Positions 52,832 to 61,773 of a stretch of 64,000 bases of DNA are shown piece after piece. The translations under genes were made by a program, and so were the position numbers. Source of the stretch: Insolitispirillum peregrinum (lineage in GTDB: Bacteria > Pseudomonadota > Alphaproteobacteria > Rhodospirillales > Rhodospirillaceae); the NCBI RefSeq assembly GCF_900156605.1, contig NZ_FTOA01000001.1:744001-808000 (forward strand). The letters run 5' to 3'. Each line of letters opens with the position of its first letter. Within the stretch, counting starts at the first letter, position 1. The notes beneath the pieces were generated by a model. That model had not been told where the DNA came from. It searched no databases and was given only the letters and a program-made list of their open reading frames with translations.

Positions 52832-54415
52832 ATGGACCCGGTACTGATTGGTGAAATTCTGGCTGTTGTGATGTTTGTTGCCGTTCTGGTAACCGTCATG
52901 ATCGGCTATCCGGTAGCATTTACCCTCGCGGGCGTCGCACTGATGTTCAGTGTGGTGGGGCATCTGCTTGGAGCCTTTGACTATTCTCTGCTGACCGGGC
53001 TGGCATCCCGGTATTTCGGCACAATGGTCAGTGAGTCTCTGGTCGCTGTCCCCCTGTTCGTGTTCATGGGGGTGATGCTCGAGCGTTCCAAGCTGGCCGA
53101 GCAGTTGCTGGAAACCATGGGGTTGCTGTTCGGGCGCTTGCCCGGTGGTCTGGGGATCTCGGTGATCATCGTTGGCACCCTGCTGGCGGCCTCGACCGGG
53201 ATCGTTGGTGCGACGGTGGTGACCATGGGCCTGCTGTCGCTGCCTGCCATGCTGCGGGCTGGTTATGACCCCAAACTGGCAACCGGGATCATCTGTTCGT
53301 CGGGAACACTGGGGCAAATCATTCCGCCGTCAACGGTGCTGATCTTTCTTGGTGACCTGTTGCAGGGGGCCAACACTACGGCCCAGATGAAAAAGGGCAA
53401 TTTTGCCCCTGATCCGGTGTCCGTTGGTGACCTGTTCGTTGGCGCCCTGATCCCGGGCCTGATGCTTGTCGGCCTGTATATGAGCTGGGTGGTGATCAAG
53501 GCGATTTTTCAGCCGCAAAGCTGTCCTCCACTGCCTGATGCCGGCATTAGCCGTGCCGCCCTGTGGCGGCGGGTGGTGCTGGTTCTGATCCCCCCGTTGG
53601 CGCTGATTGTTGCTGTTCTTGGCTCGATCCTGTCCGGGATTGCAACGGCAACGGAATCTGCCTCGGTTGGCGGTATCGGTGCCCTGATCCTTGCGGCAGC
53701 AAACCGTCAGCTCAGTCTGAAGGTTCTGCGGGAGGTCATTGAATCAACACTGAAAATCAGCTCGATGGTCTTTATCATCCTGCTGGGAGCATCGGTTTTC
53801 TCACTGGTGTTCCGTGGCTTGGGCGGTGAGCATCTGGTCGAACAGATGTTCAACGGCATGCCGGGCGGCAAGATGGGGGCGATCTTCACCGTCATGCTGG
53901 TGATGTTCATCCTCGGCTTTTTCCTCGACACCTTTGAAATCATTTTCATTGTGGTGCCGATCACCGCTCCGATCCTGCTGGCCATGGACGGTGTTGACCC
54001 GATCTGGCTGGGTGTCATGATGGGGTTGAACCTGCAGACCAGCTTCCTGACCCCGCCGTTCGGGTTCTCGTTGTTTTACCTGCGGGGGGTGGCGCCGCGC
54101 AGTGTGACAACAGCCCATATCTACAAGGGGGTTATTCCGTTTGTTGCCATTCAGGCGCTGATGATGGTGATCCTGTATGCGTTCCCCACCATCGCCACGG
54201 CATTGCCGAAGTACATGTTTGCCCCCCCGCCCATTGCAGCCTCGGCTCCGTCAGTGCTTGACGAGAAGGGTGTGGAAGACGATTTGATGCCCGCCAACGA
54301 GAATGGTGGAGACGCCGGACAGGGCAAAAAAGACGACCTTGGCTTTGGTGGCGACAATTCGGGCGACGATCTGATGCCCAAGGGTGGTGACGATGTGAAC
54401 AAGATGTTCAAATAG
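52832..54415 (+). CDS. TRAP transporter large permease subunit (DctM type)
   Basis: The 527-residue protein has about twelve helices and the DctM signatures: GTLLAASTGIVGATVVTMGL (about residues 111-130), CSSGTLGQIIPPSTVLIFLG (about 155-174), and LNLQTSFLTPPFGFSLFYLRG near the end (about 399-419). It forms the ion-coupled translocation channel with DctQ. Unusually, the last 55 residues are a polar, acidic, Gly-rich tail after the final helix, in which DDLMP occurs twice (GVEDDLMP and GDDLMPKGG). The tail is predicted cytoplasmic and disordered. A strong terminator follows, closing a two-gene dctQM unit lacking dctP. Confidence 0.93.
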   Translation: MDPVLIGEILAVVMFVAVLVTVMIGYPVAFTLAGVALMFSVVGHLLGAFDYSLLTGLASRYFGTMVSESLVAVPLFVFMGVMLERSKLAEQLLETMGLLFGRLPGGLGISVIIVGTLLAASTGIVGATVVTMGLLSLPAMLRAGYDPKLATGIICSSGTLGQIIPPSTVLIFLGDLLQGANTTAQMKKGNFAPDPVSVGDLFVGALIPGLMLVGLYMSWVVIKAIFQPQSCPPLPDAGISRAALWRRVVLVLIPPLALIVAVLGSILSGIATATESASVGGIGALILAAANRQLSLKVLREVIESTLKISSMVFIILLGASVFSLVFRGLGGEHLVEQMFNGMPGGKMGAIFTVMLVMFILGFFLDTFEIIFIVVPITAPILLAMDGVDPIWLGVMMGLNLQTSFLTPPFGFSLFYLRGVAPRSVTTAHIYKGVIPFVAIQALMMVILYAFPTIATALPKYMFAPPPIAASAPSVLDEKGVEDDLMPANENGGDAGQGKKDDLGFGGDNSGDDLMPKGGDDVNKMFK

Positions 54416-54439
54416 CATCTTTTTTTCACTACCATGCAC

Positions 54440-54494
54440 GGATGCCCTTTCGGTTTTCCCACTTCTGTGGCATATCGAAAGGGCATCCTTTTTT
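54440..54494 (+). terminator. Terminator after dctM
   Basis: GGATGCCCTTTCG and CGAAAGGGCATCC form a perfect 13-bp stem across a 23-base loop, followed by TTTTTT. Confidence 0.9.
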
Positions 54495-54696
54495 GCATCC
54501 GGGCACACTGTGGATTTGTCCAATGCAAAAATAGCTGTATCATGGATCAATGTGGTGACTTTGTTTCATAAGTCATTGGCAGATTTTGGTGCGTCTGCGA
54601 GCCTGCCGCCCTGTTTGGCCTGACCAGACAAAGGCGTTGATTGGGCCTGAAGCATGAAGGGGACGGCTGCGAATGTCAGGAGAAAGTGCGGAGCCC

Positions 54697-55098
54697 ATGG
54701 TCTGGACCGACGAGCGGATCGAGCAGCTGAAAGAGCTGTGGGCCGAAGGTCTGACCACCGGAGAAATTGGCAAGCGACTGGGCGTTTCCAAAAACGCCGT
54801 CGTGGGCAAGGCCCATCGTCTGGGCCTGAAGGGGCGCCCCTCTCCGATCAAGCGGACCAAGGCACCGCGCCAGACTCCTGCGGCGCCCAAGGAAAAAGAG
54901 CAGAAAATCCGCTCGGTGGTCGATCTGTCGGCCCATACCTGCCGCTGGCCGATCGGTGATCCGCGCGAGCCCGGCTTCCACTTCTGTGGCGCGCCGACGA
55001 TCGCCAACAAGCCGTACTGTGCCGAACACGCGGCCATTGCCTACGTCGGGGCCTCATCCCCCAAATCGCCACCCCCTCGGGATGAAGACGCCGCCTGA
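54697..55098 (+). CDS. gcrA: GcrA-type cell cycle regulator
   Basis: The 133-residue protein has the GcrA N-terminal helix-turn-helix (VWTDERIEQLKELWAEGLTT, then GEIGKRLGVSKNAVVGKAHR, about residues 2-45), a basic Pro-rich linker, and the C-terminal segment CRWPIGDPREPGFHFCG with YCAEH, which may bind metal or sigma70. GcrA binds sigma70-RNA polymerase and activates genes at CcrM-methylated GANTC sites in alphaproteobacteria. The ATG at 54697 gives the family start MVWTDERIE; an in-frame ATG at 54673 with AAGGGGA upstream adds eight residues and cannot be excluded. Confidence 0.92.
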   Translation: MVWTDERIEQLKELWAEGLTTGEIGKRLGVSKNAVVGKAHRLGLKGRPSPIKRTKAPRQTPAAPKEKEQKIRSVVDLSAHTCRWPIGDPREPGFHFCGAPTIANKPYCAEHAAIAYVGASSPKSPPPRDEDAA

Positions 55099-55123
55099 TC
55101 CGGGAGGGCGGTATGCCATGCGT

Positions 55124-55166
55124 AAACAAAAAGGCCGTCGCCATGGAAGCGACGGCCTTTTTGTTT
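55124..55166. terminator. Bidirectional terminator between gcrA and erpA
   Basis: AAACAAAAAGGCCGTCGC and GCGACGGCCTTTTTGTTT form an 18-bp perfect stem around CATGGAA, usable in both directions. Confidence 0.95.
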
Positions 55167-55177
55167 CGTGAGCCGGA

Positions 55178-55510
55178 TTACATGGCAAACGAGTTGCCAC
55201 AGCCACAGGTCGCGGTGGCATGCGGGTTGCGCACCACAAAGGCGGCAGCCATCAGGTCTTCGGCATAATCAATTTCCGAACCGGCGATCAGGTCAAGGGA
55301 CGCCTCGTCGATGACAACCTTCACCTCATGGGCTTCGATCACCTGATCGTCTTCGTTGACCACCGTATCCAGATCGAATTTGTATTGAAACCCCGAGCAC
55401 CCACCACCGGACACGGACAGCCGCAGCATCAGGGCCGGATTGCCTTCGGCATTCATCAGAAAGCGGACACGACCAGCGGCAGACGGGCTGATCGACAGGG
55501 AAGCGGGCAT
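55178..55510 (-). CDS. erpA: Iron-sulfur cluster insertion protein ErpA (A-type carrier)
   Basis: The 110-residue protein has the HesB/IscA fold with all three conserved cysteines: one in GGGCSGFQYKF (about residues 36-46) and two in CGCGNSF at the C terminus. It also has the acidic SEIDYAEDLM segment. It accepts 4Fe-4S clusters from the scaffold and delivers them to target enzymes. The ATG at 55510 gives the family-length protein; the frame remains open upstream to 55936 but that part is antisense to dgt. It is divergent from dgt and convergent with gcrA. Confidence 0.94.
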   Translation of the reverse strand: MPASLSISPSAAGRVRFLMNAEGNPALMLRLSVSGGGCSGFQYKFDLDTVVNEDDQVIEAHEVKVVIDEASLDLIAGSEIDYAEDLMAAAFVVRNPHATATCGCGNSFAM

Positions 55511-55601
55511 GGCGGAACTCCGTGTAATCAGGCTGTTGGCCTGTGGTCGGGTTTGCTGGGGAGCTTTGGAGACTCTAAAGCATTGTGCGACAGGATGGTA
55601 G

Positions 55602-55622
55602 CCCCATCCCATAAAGATGGGG
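55602..55622. promoter_or_regulatory. CCCCATC hairpin in the erpA-dgt gap
   Basis: CCCCATC and GATGGGG pair around CCATAAA in the divergent gap. Function unknown; there is no T-run. The nearby CTCTAAAGCATTGTGCGACA at 55573 resembles the second repeat family's AGCATTGTGCGA end. Confidence 0.3.
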
Positions 55623-55720
55623 AGCTGTTTGCGCCGTGTCGACATCATATGAGAACGGTGAGACAAGCGACTGCCTGATTGGCGGTTGCCAGAAAAAGGC
55701 CAGAGGGGTACTGTCGCACC

Positions 55721-56908
55721 ATGACACACAGCACTTCCACGGCGGTGGCTCCCTATGCCAGCGTTCCTGCGCTCAGTCGCGGACGCCTGTATCCCGAACA
55801 GGGAATGGTCGAGCGGGATGCCTTTCAACGGGACCGGGACCGCATTATCCATTGCGGCGCGTTTCGTCGTCTGCAGTACAAAACGCAGGTCTTTGTCTAC
55901 CACGAGGGAGAGAACTTCCGCACCCGGCTGACGCACTCGCTGGAAGTGGCGCAGATTGCGCGCTCGGTCAGTCGGTCACTGGGGCTGAACGAAGACCTGG
56001 CCGAAGCACTGGCTCTGGCCCACGATCTGGGGCATACCCCGTTCGGCCATGCCGGAGAAGACGCCCTGAAGGTCTGCATGAAGGACTATCAGGGTTTTGA
56101 CCACAATGCCCAGTCGCTGCGCATCCTGACCAAGCTGGAACATCGCTATCTCGACTTCGACGGTCTGAACCTGACGTGGGAAACCCTTGAGGGACTGGTC
56201 AAGCATAACGGCCCGCTGATCACCCCGACGCGGACCAGTGACAGCCTGCCGCTGGCCATCAAGGAATATGCCGGGCTGCATGATCTCGACCTGCACAGCT
56301 ACGCCGGGCCCGAGGCTCAGGTGGCGGCGCTGGCCGACGATATCGCCTATAATGCGCATGATATCGACGATGGTCTGAAAGCTGGCCTGTTTCAGGCCCG
56401 GGACCTGCTGGATGTGCCGCTGATCGGTCCGATCCTGGCCGAAGTCTCCGGGGCGCGGCCCGATCTGGAAATCTCGCGGCTGGTCTATGAAACGGTTCGC
56501 CGCCTGATCACCGCCATGGTCTATGACCTGCTGAGCGAGACACGCCGCCGCGTCGCCGAAGATCGCCCGCACTGCGTGAATGATGTCCGGGCCAACCATC
56601 GCCCGGTCGTTTCTTTTTCGGCAGAAATGGCTGAAAATGATCGGGCCTTTAAAAACTTTCTTTTCCCGAATATGTACAGGCACTACAAGGTCAACCGTAT
56701 GACCTCGAAAGCCCGTCGCGTCGTCCGCGACCTGTTCGGGTTGTTGCTTGATGAGCCGCGTTTGTTGCCGCCTGATTGGCAGCGTGGGTGTGATGGGCCG
56801 CACAGCCCAAAGACCGCGCGCCGTGTAGCTGACTACATTGCCGGGATGACGGACCGTTTCGCGTTGGATGAACACAGCCGCCTTTTTGACCCATCGGTAA
56901 AACCATGA
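55721..56908 (+). CDS. dgt: Deoxyguanosinetriphosphate triphosphohydrolase-like protein
   Basis: The 395-residue protein is an HD-domain dNTP triphosphohydrolase. The HD ligands are visible as H in [15 protein letters not shown] (about residues 71-85), HD in [18 protein letters not shown] (about 102-119) and the later [14 protein letters not shown]. It should hydrolyse dNTPs to nucleosides plus triphosphate, balancing nucleotide pools. The ATG at 55721 is preferred over an in-frame start at 55679. Its stop overlaps the ATG of argS by 4 bases, the tight dgt-argS coupling typical of alphaproteobacteria. Confidence 0.95.
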   Translation: MTHSTSTAVAPYASVPALSRGRLYPEQGMVERDAFQRDRDRIIHCGAFRRLQYKTQVFVYHEGENFRTRLTHSLEVAQIARSVSRSLGLNEDLAEALALAHDLGHTPFGHAGEDALKVCMKDYQGFDHNAQSLRILTKLEHRYLDFDGLNLTWETLEGLVKHNGPLITPTRTSDSLPLAIKEYAGLHDLDLHSYAGPEAQVAALADDIAYNAHDIDDGLKAGLFQARDLLDVPLIGPILAEVSGARPDLEISRLVYETVRRLITAMVYDLLSETRRRVAEDRPHCVNDVRANHRPVVSFSAEMAENDRAFKNFLFPNMYRHYKVNRMTSKARRVVRDLFGLLLDEPRLLPPDWQRGCDGPHSPKTARRVADYIAGMTDRFALDEHSRLFDPSVKP

Positions 56909-58686
56909 ACATTTATAACGAGTTCAAGACCCTGATTGTCCAAGCCCTGGCTGCCCTGGCGGCGGATGGTGCTATTCCCGCTGGCCTCGACACCAGCAAA
57001 ATCACCGTCGAGCCGCCACGCGACCCGGCGCATGGGGACATGGCGACCAACGCCGCGATGGTGCTGTGCAAGGCTGCGGGCATGAAGCCGCGCGATCTGG
57101 CGGACCAGTTGGCGGCCAGGCTGATGACTCTGGATGGCGTCGACAGCGCCGAGCCCGCCGGGCCGGGGTTCCTGAACCTGCGTATTGCCCGCGGGCTGTG
57201 GGACCGGGCGCTGCGCTCTGCCCTGCAGGCCGGGGCCTCCTATGGCGACAGCCAGATGGGCGGTGGTGAGAAGGTCAACGTCGAATACGTTTCTGCCAAC
57301 CCGACCGGCCCGATGCACGTCGGCCATGGTCGTGGAGCGGTGTTTGGCGATGCTCTGGCGGCGCTGCTGGCCAAGGCTGGCTATGCGGTAACCAAGGAAT
57401 ACTACGTCAACGACGCCGGTGCACAGGTTGATGTGCTGGCCCGCGCCCTGCACGGTCGCTATCTGGTGGCCTGTGGTGCGATTTCCCAGGCGGAATTCGA
57501 TCGCCGTCTGGAAGCCAAAGAATACCAGTACGGCGGCGACTATCTGGTTGAAACCGCCGAAATCCTGAAGTCCCGTGACGGTGACCGCTGGGTGGCGGCG
57601 GACGAAGCCGAATGGCTGCCCGCGCTGCGCGCCTTCGGGATCAGCGAAATGATGGTGCTGATCAAACAGGACCTGCTGGCTCTGGGGGTCGAACACAACG
57701 TGTTCACCTCAGAACTCGGGCTGGTGCAGGCCGGGCAGGTTGCCAAGGCCAAGGAAGCACTGGAAACACAGGGGTTGATCTATACCGGCGTGCTTGAGCC
57801 GCCGAAGGGCAAGCTGCCGGATGACTGGGAACCACGCCCGCAGACCCTGTTCCGCGCCAGCCAGTTTGGCGACGAAGTGGACCGCCCGCTGCAGAAGTCC
57901 GACGGCTCGTGGACCTATTTTGCCTCGGACATTGCTTACCACCACGACAAGTACGTGCGCGGCTTCAACCAGATGATCGACGTGTTTGGCGCCGACCATG
58001 GTGGCTATGTCAAGCGCATGCAGGCGGCGGTCAAGGCTCTGTCGGCCGGAACGGCGCATCTGGATGTCAAGCTGTGCCAGCTGGTCAAGCTGATGGACAA
58101 CGGCGAGCCGGTGAAGATGTCGAAACGGGCAGGGACCTTCATCACCCTGCGCGAAGTGATCGACCACCCGGGCATCGGCAAGGATGTGTTCCGCTTCATC
58201 ATGCTGACCCGCAAGAATGATGCGCCGCTGGAATTCGACTATGCCAAGGTCACCGAGCAGTCCAAGGACAACCCGGTGTTCTACGTGCAGTACGCCCACG
58301 CCCGCGCCTGTTCGGTGCAGCGGAATTTCATCGAGGCATTCCCCGACGCCGACGTGTCTGCCGAGGCTCTGGCCGGCGCGGACCTCAGCCTGCTGGCTGA
58401 CGACGATGAAGTCGGGCTGATGAAGCTGATCGCCGCCTGGCCACGGGCTGTCGAGCAGGCGGCGGAATCGCATGAACCGCATCGTCTGGCCTATTTCCTG
58501 CACGATGTGGCCTCGGCGTTCCACGCTCTGTGGAACAAGGGGCGTGAGCATACGCATTTGCGGTTTGTTGAGGCCGGCAATCTGCCGCTGTCCCGGGCGC
58601 GCCTGGCGCTTGTCTGGGGCATGGTGACGGTGATAGCGTCCGGTCTGAGCGTATTCGGCGTGGAAGCGAAGAAGGAGATGCGCTGA
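56905..58686 (+). CDS. argS: Arginyl-tRNA synthetase
   Basis: The 593-residue class I synthetase has the HIGH-like [12 protein letters not shown] after ANPTGPM (about residues 130-148) and a KMSKR motif in [11 protein letters not shown] (about 401-411). The N-terminal Arg-tRNA synthetase domain spans about 1-95 and the C-terminal DALR anticodon-binding domain about 470-593. It charges tRNA-Arg. It overlaps dgt by 4 bases and the SPOR gene by 1 base, so the dgt-argS-SPOR-nagZ stretch is one operon. No truncation is seen. Confidence 0.98.
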   Translation: MNIYNEFKTLIVQALAALAADGAIPAGLDTSKITVEPPRDPAHGDMATNAAMVLCKAAGMKPRDLADQLAARLMTLDGVDSAEPAGPGFLNLRIARGLWDRALRSALQAGASYGDSQMGGGEKVNVEYVSANPTGPMHVGHGRGAVFGDALAALLAKAGYAVTKEYYVNDAGAQVDVLARALHGRYLVACGAISQAEFDRRLEAKEYQYGGDYLVETAEILKSRDGDRWVAADEAEWLPALRAFGISEMMVLIKQDLLALGVEHNVFTSELGLVQAGQVAKAKEALETQGLIYTGVLEPPKGKLPDDWEPRPQTLFRASQFGDEVDRPLQKSDGSWTYFASDIAYHHDKYVRGFNQMIDVFGADHGGYVKRMQAAVKALSAGTAHLDVKLCQLVKLMDNGEPVKMSKRAGTFITLREVIDHPGIGKDVFRFIMLTRKNDAPLEFDYAKVTEQSKDNPVFYVQYAHARACSVQRNFIEAFPDADVSAEALAGADLSLLADDDEVGLMKLIAAWPRAVEQAAESHEPHRLAYFLHDVASAFHALWNKGREHTHLRFVEAGNLPLSRARLALVWGMVTVIASGLSVFGVEAKKEMR

Positions 58687-59714
58687 TGACAGGCGGTCGG
58701 CAACCTGGCTTCGATCAGGATGATGATGATTACGGTTACGGGAATAACCGTAACGATCTGTTGGACATTATCCCTGAGCGTTTCTCGGACGAGCCCACAG
58801 CGGAAGAAGAGCCGCAAAAGGGCCGTGGCCTGCTGATGGGGGCTGCGCTGGTCGGGATCGCTGTGGCGGGTGCCGCCGCGTGGTACCTGTTCTCGGGCAG
58901 CAGCACGCCCCAGGCCCAGGTTGACGGGGTGCCGACCATTGCAGCGACCGATGACACCTACAAGGTGAAGCCGGAACAGCCGGGCGGTATGCAGGTGCCC
59001 AATCAGGACAAGCAGGTGTATCAACGCCTGAATCCGGCGGACACCACCTCGCCGACGGCAGCCCAGCAGCAACAGCAGCAGGTCGAACGCCTGCTGCCGA
59101 CCCCGGCACAGCCCAAGGCTCCGCCTGCTGTTGATCCGATGAGCGAAAGCCGGGCCGCGATGGAAAACACCCCACCGCCCGCTCCGGCACTGACCACCCA
59201 GCCGCAGGCCACAACCCGGCCGCCGTCCGTGCTCAGCACACCGGCGCCTGCGCCGGTCGCTCCGGCTCCGGTGGCGACGACGCATCCGACCGCTCTGGCG
59301 CCAACACCCAGCAAACCGGCGACGATTGCCGCCGCGCCGACGCCGCAGGCAACACCGGCTCCGGCCACTCCGGCCCCGGCTCCGCAGCAGAAAACGGCGA
59401 TGGTGACGCCTCCGGCTCCGGCAGCCCCTGCCACTTCGGCGGGTGTCCCGTCGGGAAGTGGCACCGGGCCGTTCACCATTCAGCTGGCCGCTCTGCGCGA
59501 CGAGGCTTCGGCTCGCAAGGTCTGGCAGCAGATGCAGCAGAAATATCCGGCCCTTCTTGGCAGCCTGTCGCTGGCCATTGAAAAATCGGATCAGGGTGCC
59601 AAGGGCGTTTTCTATCGCGTCCGTGGTACCGGACTTCCCAGCGAAGAGCGGGCGCGGTATGTTTGCGCCGAACTGTCCAAGGATAAAGTGGGGTGCTTGT
59701 TTGTCGGTAAATAA
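58686..59714 (+). CDS. SPOR domain protein (bitopic membrane protein)
   Basis: The 342-residue protein has an acidic cytoplasmic N terminus, one membrane helix (about residues 50-68, GAALVGIAVAGAAAWYLF), a long periplasmic Pro/Ala/Gln/Thr-rich linker (about 100-250) with poly-Q, and a C-terminal SPOR domain (about 257-340, FTIQLAALRDEASARKVWQQ through KVGCLFVG). SPOR domains bind glycan strands denuded of peptides at the division site, so a septal role is likely. It overlaps argS by one base (ATGA/TGATG), and nagZ begins inside its last codons. The linker makes it longer than most homologs. Confidence 0.92.
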   Translation: MTGGRQPGFDQDDDDYGYGNNRNDLLDIIPERFSDEPTAEEEPQKGRGLLMGAALVGIAVAGAAAWYLFSGSSTPQAQVDGVPTIAATDDTYKVKPEQPGGMQVPNQDKQVYQRLNPADTTSPTAAQQQQQQVERLLPTPAQPKAPPAVDPMSESRAAMENTPPPAPALTTQPQATTRPPSVLSTPAPAPVAPAPVATTHPTALAPTPSKPATIAAAPTPQATPAPATPAPAPQQKTAMVTPPAPAAPATSAGVPSGSGTGPFTIQLAALRDEASARKVWQQMQQKYPALLGSLSLAIEKSDQGAKGVFYRVRGTGLPSEERARYVCAELSKDKVGCLFVGK

Positions 59715-60750
59715 CCTTCCGCCACGGGCCGTCATTCTGGGCTGTGCTGGCACGGTCCTGTCTGATGACGAAAAGCGCTTCTTTGCCGAAGCTGACCCGT
59801 TTGGCTTTATCCTGTTTGCCCGCAACGTGGAAAGCCCGCAACAATTGCGGACCTTGACCGCCGACTTGCGCGAATGCGTTGACCGGGATGCACCGATCCT
59901 GATCGATCAGGAAGGGGGGCGTGTTCGCCGCCTGCGACCGCCCCTGTGGCGCGATGCACCGCCGATGCAGCCCTTTGGTCGCTGGTATCAAAAGAACCCG
60001 CCAGCTGCCGAGGCCGCGTTGCGTCTGAACATCCACCTGATGGCCGATGAATTGCGCCAGATGGGGGTGACGGTGAACTGCGCGCCGGTTCTGGATGTTC
60101 CGGTCGAAGGGGCGCATGACATCATCGGTGACCGGGCCTTTTCGCATAAGCCGAAAATTGTTGGCCATCTGGGGCGAACCGTGTGCAAGGCATTCCTTGA
60201 GCGCGGGGTTTACCCGGTGATCAAGCATATTCCCGGCCATGGCCGTTCCCTGGAAGACAGCCATATTGGTCTGCCCGTGGTTACGGAAACGCTGGATGCG
60301 CTGGCTGAAACCGATTTTGTGCCGTTCGTGATGCTCAAGGATGCTCCTTTTGCGATGACCGCGCATATCGTCTACAGCGAAATTGACAAGGACCGTCCGG
60401 CAACGCTGTCCCCGATTGTCATCAATTCGGTGATCCGCCAGCAGATTGGTTTTGATGGCCTGCTGATGACCGATGACCTGTCGATGAAAGCGCTGAGCGG
60501 TGATTTCACCGAACTGGCGCAACAGTCTCTGGCTGCTGGCTGTGACCTGACCTTGCACTGCAACGGCGAGATGGCCGAAATGCAGGCGGTGGTCAAGGGC
60601 ACTGGTCGGTTGTCTGACCGCGGGATGATGCGATGGCTGGAAGCTCAGGCACAAAAGAAAATTCCGGAAGGGCCTTTGGCCGCTGACGCTGAACAGCAAC
60701 TGGAAGCAATGCTGAAGGTTGGCATGGAGATCGCCAGCAAGTCAGCCTGA
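59701..60750 (+). CDS. nagZ: Beta-N-acetylhexosaminidase NagZ
   Basis: The 349-residue glycoside hydrolase family 3 protein has the NagZ signatures FGFILFARNVESPQQL (about residues 35-50), LIDQEGGRVRRLRPP (about 67-81) and the flexible-loop KHIPGHGRSLEDSH (about 175-188) with the catalytic His and Asp. It removes GlcNAc from anhydromuropeptides during cell-wall recycling in the cytoplasm, using products of transglycosylases such as the one at 21911. The start is most likely TTG at 59701, 14 bases inside the SPOR gene, because no ATG or GTG lies before the conserved VILGCAGTVLS. A hairpin repeat copy follows. Confidence 0.94.
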   Translation: MSVNNLPPRAVILGCAGTVLSDDEKRFFAEADPFGFILFARNVESPQQLRTLTADLRECVDRDAPILIDQEGGRVRRLRPPLWRDAPPMQPFGRWYQKNPPAAEAALRLNIHLMADELRQMGVTVNCAPVLDVPVEGAHDIIGDRAFSHKPKIVGHLGRTVCKAFLERGVYPVIKHIPGHGRSLEDSHIGLPVVTETLDALAETDFVPFVMLKDAPFAMTAHIVYSEIDKDRPATLSPIVINSVIRQQIGFDGLLMTDDLSMKALSGDFTELAQQSLAAGCDLTLHCNGEMAEMQAVVKGTGRLSDRGMMRWLEAQAQKKIPEGPLAADAEQQLEAMLKVGMEIASKSA

Positions 60751-60770
60751 TACCAGACCAGCGTGCGTTA

Positions 60771-60966
60771 CATCTGACGTCACAGGACACGACAGTTAGG
60801 GAACAAGGACGTGGAGCGCTGCTCCACACCTCGCTGGGGCCTTGAGGCCCCAGACCCCATTTCTTTGATCATAAAGGAAAAATGGGGGTTCGGGGCCTCA
60901 GGCCCCGAGCAGTTCAGGCGGCAGCCTGCACTGGTTTCACTAATTGTCGTGTACTGTGGTCTGATG
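60771..60966 (+). repeat. Hairpin-rich intergenic repeat, copy 6 (type copy with terminal inverted repeats)
   Basis: The left end (CACAGGACACGACAGTTAG) and the reversed right end (CACAGTACACGACAATTAG) are inverted repeats; including the outer CATC.GAC, 24 of 27 aligned positions match with a 2-base gap. Inside are five hairpins: GTGGAGC-GCT-GCTCCAC (60811), CTGGGGCCT-TG-AGGCCCCAG (60834), CCCCATTTcTTT..AAAgGAAAAATGGGG (60856), CGGGGCCT-C-AGGCCCCG (60891) and CAGGC-GGCA-GCCTG (60915). There is no open frame of note. It has the architecture of a small non-autonomous mobile element. It fills most of the 330-base nagZ to M50-peptidase gap. Confidence 0.9.
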
Positions 60967-61020
60967 CGGACAACGCCCACTGATCGCCTCTTGCCAGAGG
61001 GCTTTTCCTGACTCCATATA

Positions 61021-61059
61021 AACAGCACGACAGCAACCGCCGTCGTGCTGTTTTGTTTG
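61021..61059 (+). terminator. Terminator in the nagZ to M50 gap
   Basis: AACAGCACGAC and GTCGTGCTGTT form a perfect 11-bp stem around AGCAACCGCC, followed by TTGTTTG. It separates the argS-nagZ operon from the next gene. Confidence 0.88.
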
Positions 61060-61081
61060 TCGCAAGGATGAGAAAGACCGG

Positions 61082-61759
61082 ATGGTAGACACTCTTTTGC
61101 TGGTATCGACCTGGATCATACCTGTTCTGTTTGCCATCACGCTGCACGAAGCAGCCCACGGATATGCGGCAAACGCCTTTGGCGACCCAACGGCCAAAAT
61201 GGCCGGGCGACTGTCGTTGAACCCGATCCGCCATATTGATCCGTTCGGCACCGTGATCCTGCCCGGTTTGCTGTTGCTGGCCGGGCCGTTCTTGATTGGC
61301 TGGGCCAAGCCGGTGCCGGTTGATCCGCGCAATCTGCGCAATCCGCACCGGAACATGATCTGGGTTGCCCTTGCCGGACCTGCGACCAATGTGGCTCTGG
61401 CCGTCTTTACCATTTTGGCCTTGCATCTGGTTGTCACCATGCCGGATACCTTTTCGCGGGCGTGGCTGATCAAGACGGCCAGTAACATGATCAACTTTAA
61501 CGTCATGCTGGCGGTGTTCAACATGCTGCCTGTGCCGCCGTTGGATGGGGGCCGGGTGCTGGTCGGGATTTTGCCGGTCCCGCTGGCCCGCAAAGTGGCG
61601 GCGCTGGAACACAAAGGGATGCTGATTCTGGTGGCCGTTCTGGTCCTGATCCCGCTGATTGGGCATCAACTGGATCAGGACTGGTCGATCATGGGGGATG
61701 TGATTGGCGTACCGACACAGTGGCTGACAAGGATGCTGCTGATTCTGTTCGGACCATAA
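61082..61759 (+). CDS. Site-2 protease family (M50) membrane peptidase
   Basis: The 225-residue protein has five to six membrane helices with the zinc motif HEAAH in ITLHEAAHGYAANAFGDPTA (about residues 21-40) and the third ligand in NMLPVPPLDGGRVLVG (about 153-168). It lacks PDZ or CBS domains, so it is the minimal S2P type. It would cut substrates within the membrane, but none is known. It follows the terminator after nagZ and is followed 14 bases later by scpA, probably one transcript with scpA and scpB. Confidence 0.93.
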   Translation: MVDTLLLVSTWIIPVLFAITLHEAAHGYAANAFGDPTAKMAGRLSLNPIRHIDPFGTVILPGLLLLAGPFLIGWAKPVPVDPRNLRNPHRNMIWVALAGPATNVALAVFTILALHLVVTMPDTFSRAWLIKTASNMINFNVMLAVFNMLPVPPLDGGRVLVGILPVPLARKVAALEHKGMLILVAVLVLIPLIGHQLDQDWSIMGDVIGVPTQWLTRMLLILFGP

Positions 61760-61773
61760 AGTTGGAGGCGAGG

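Noticed and set aside
55511-55936. N-terminal extension of ErpA
   Set aside because: The extension is antisense to dgt and would more than double a protein whose family is about 110 residues.
60834-60908. GGGGCC hairpins of the repeat as ordinary intrinsic terminators
   Set aside because: No T-runs follow them, they occur as ordered multi-hairpin blocks, and separate true terminators lie beside them (46664, 61021).
60771-60966. Hairpin repeats as a CRISPR array
   Set aside because: Copies are dispersed over tens of kilobases, not tandem, with no uniform spacers and no cas genes.
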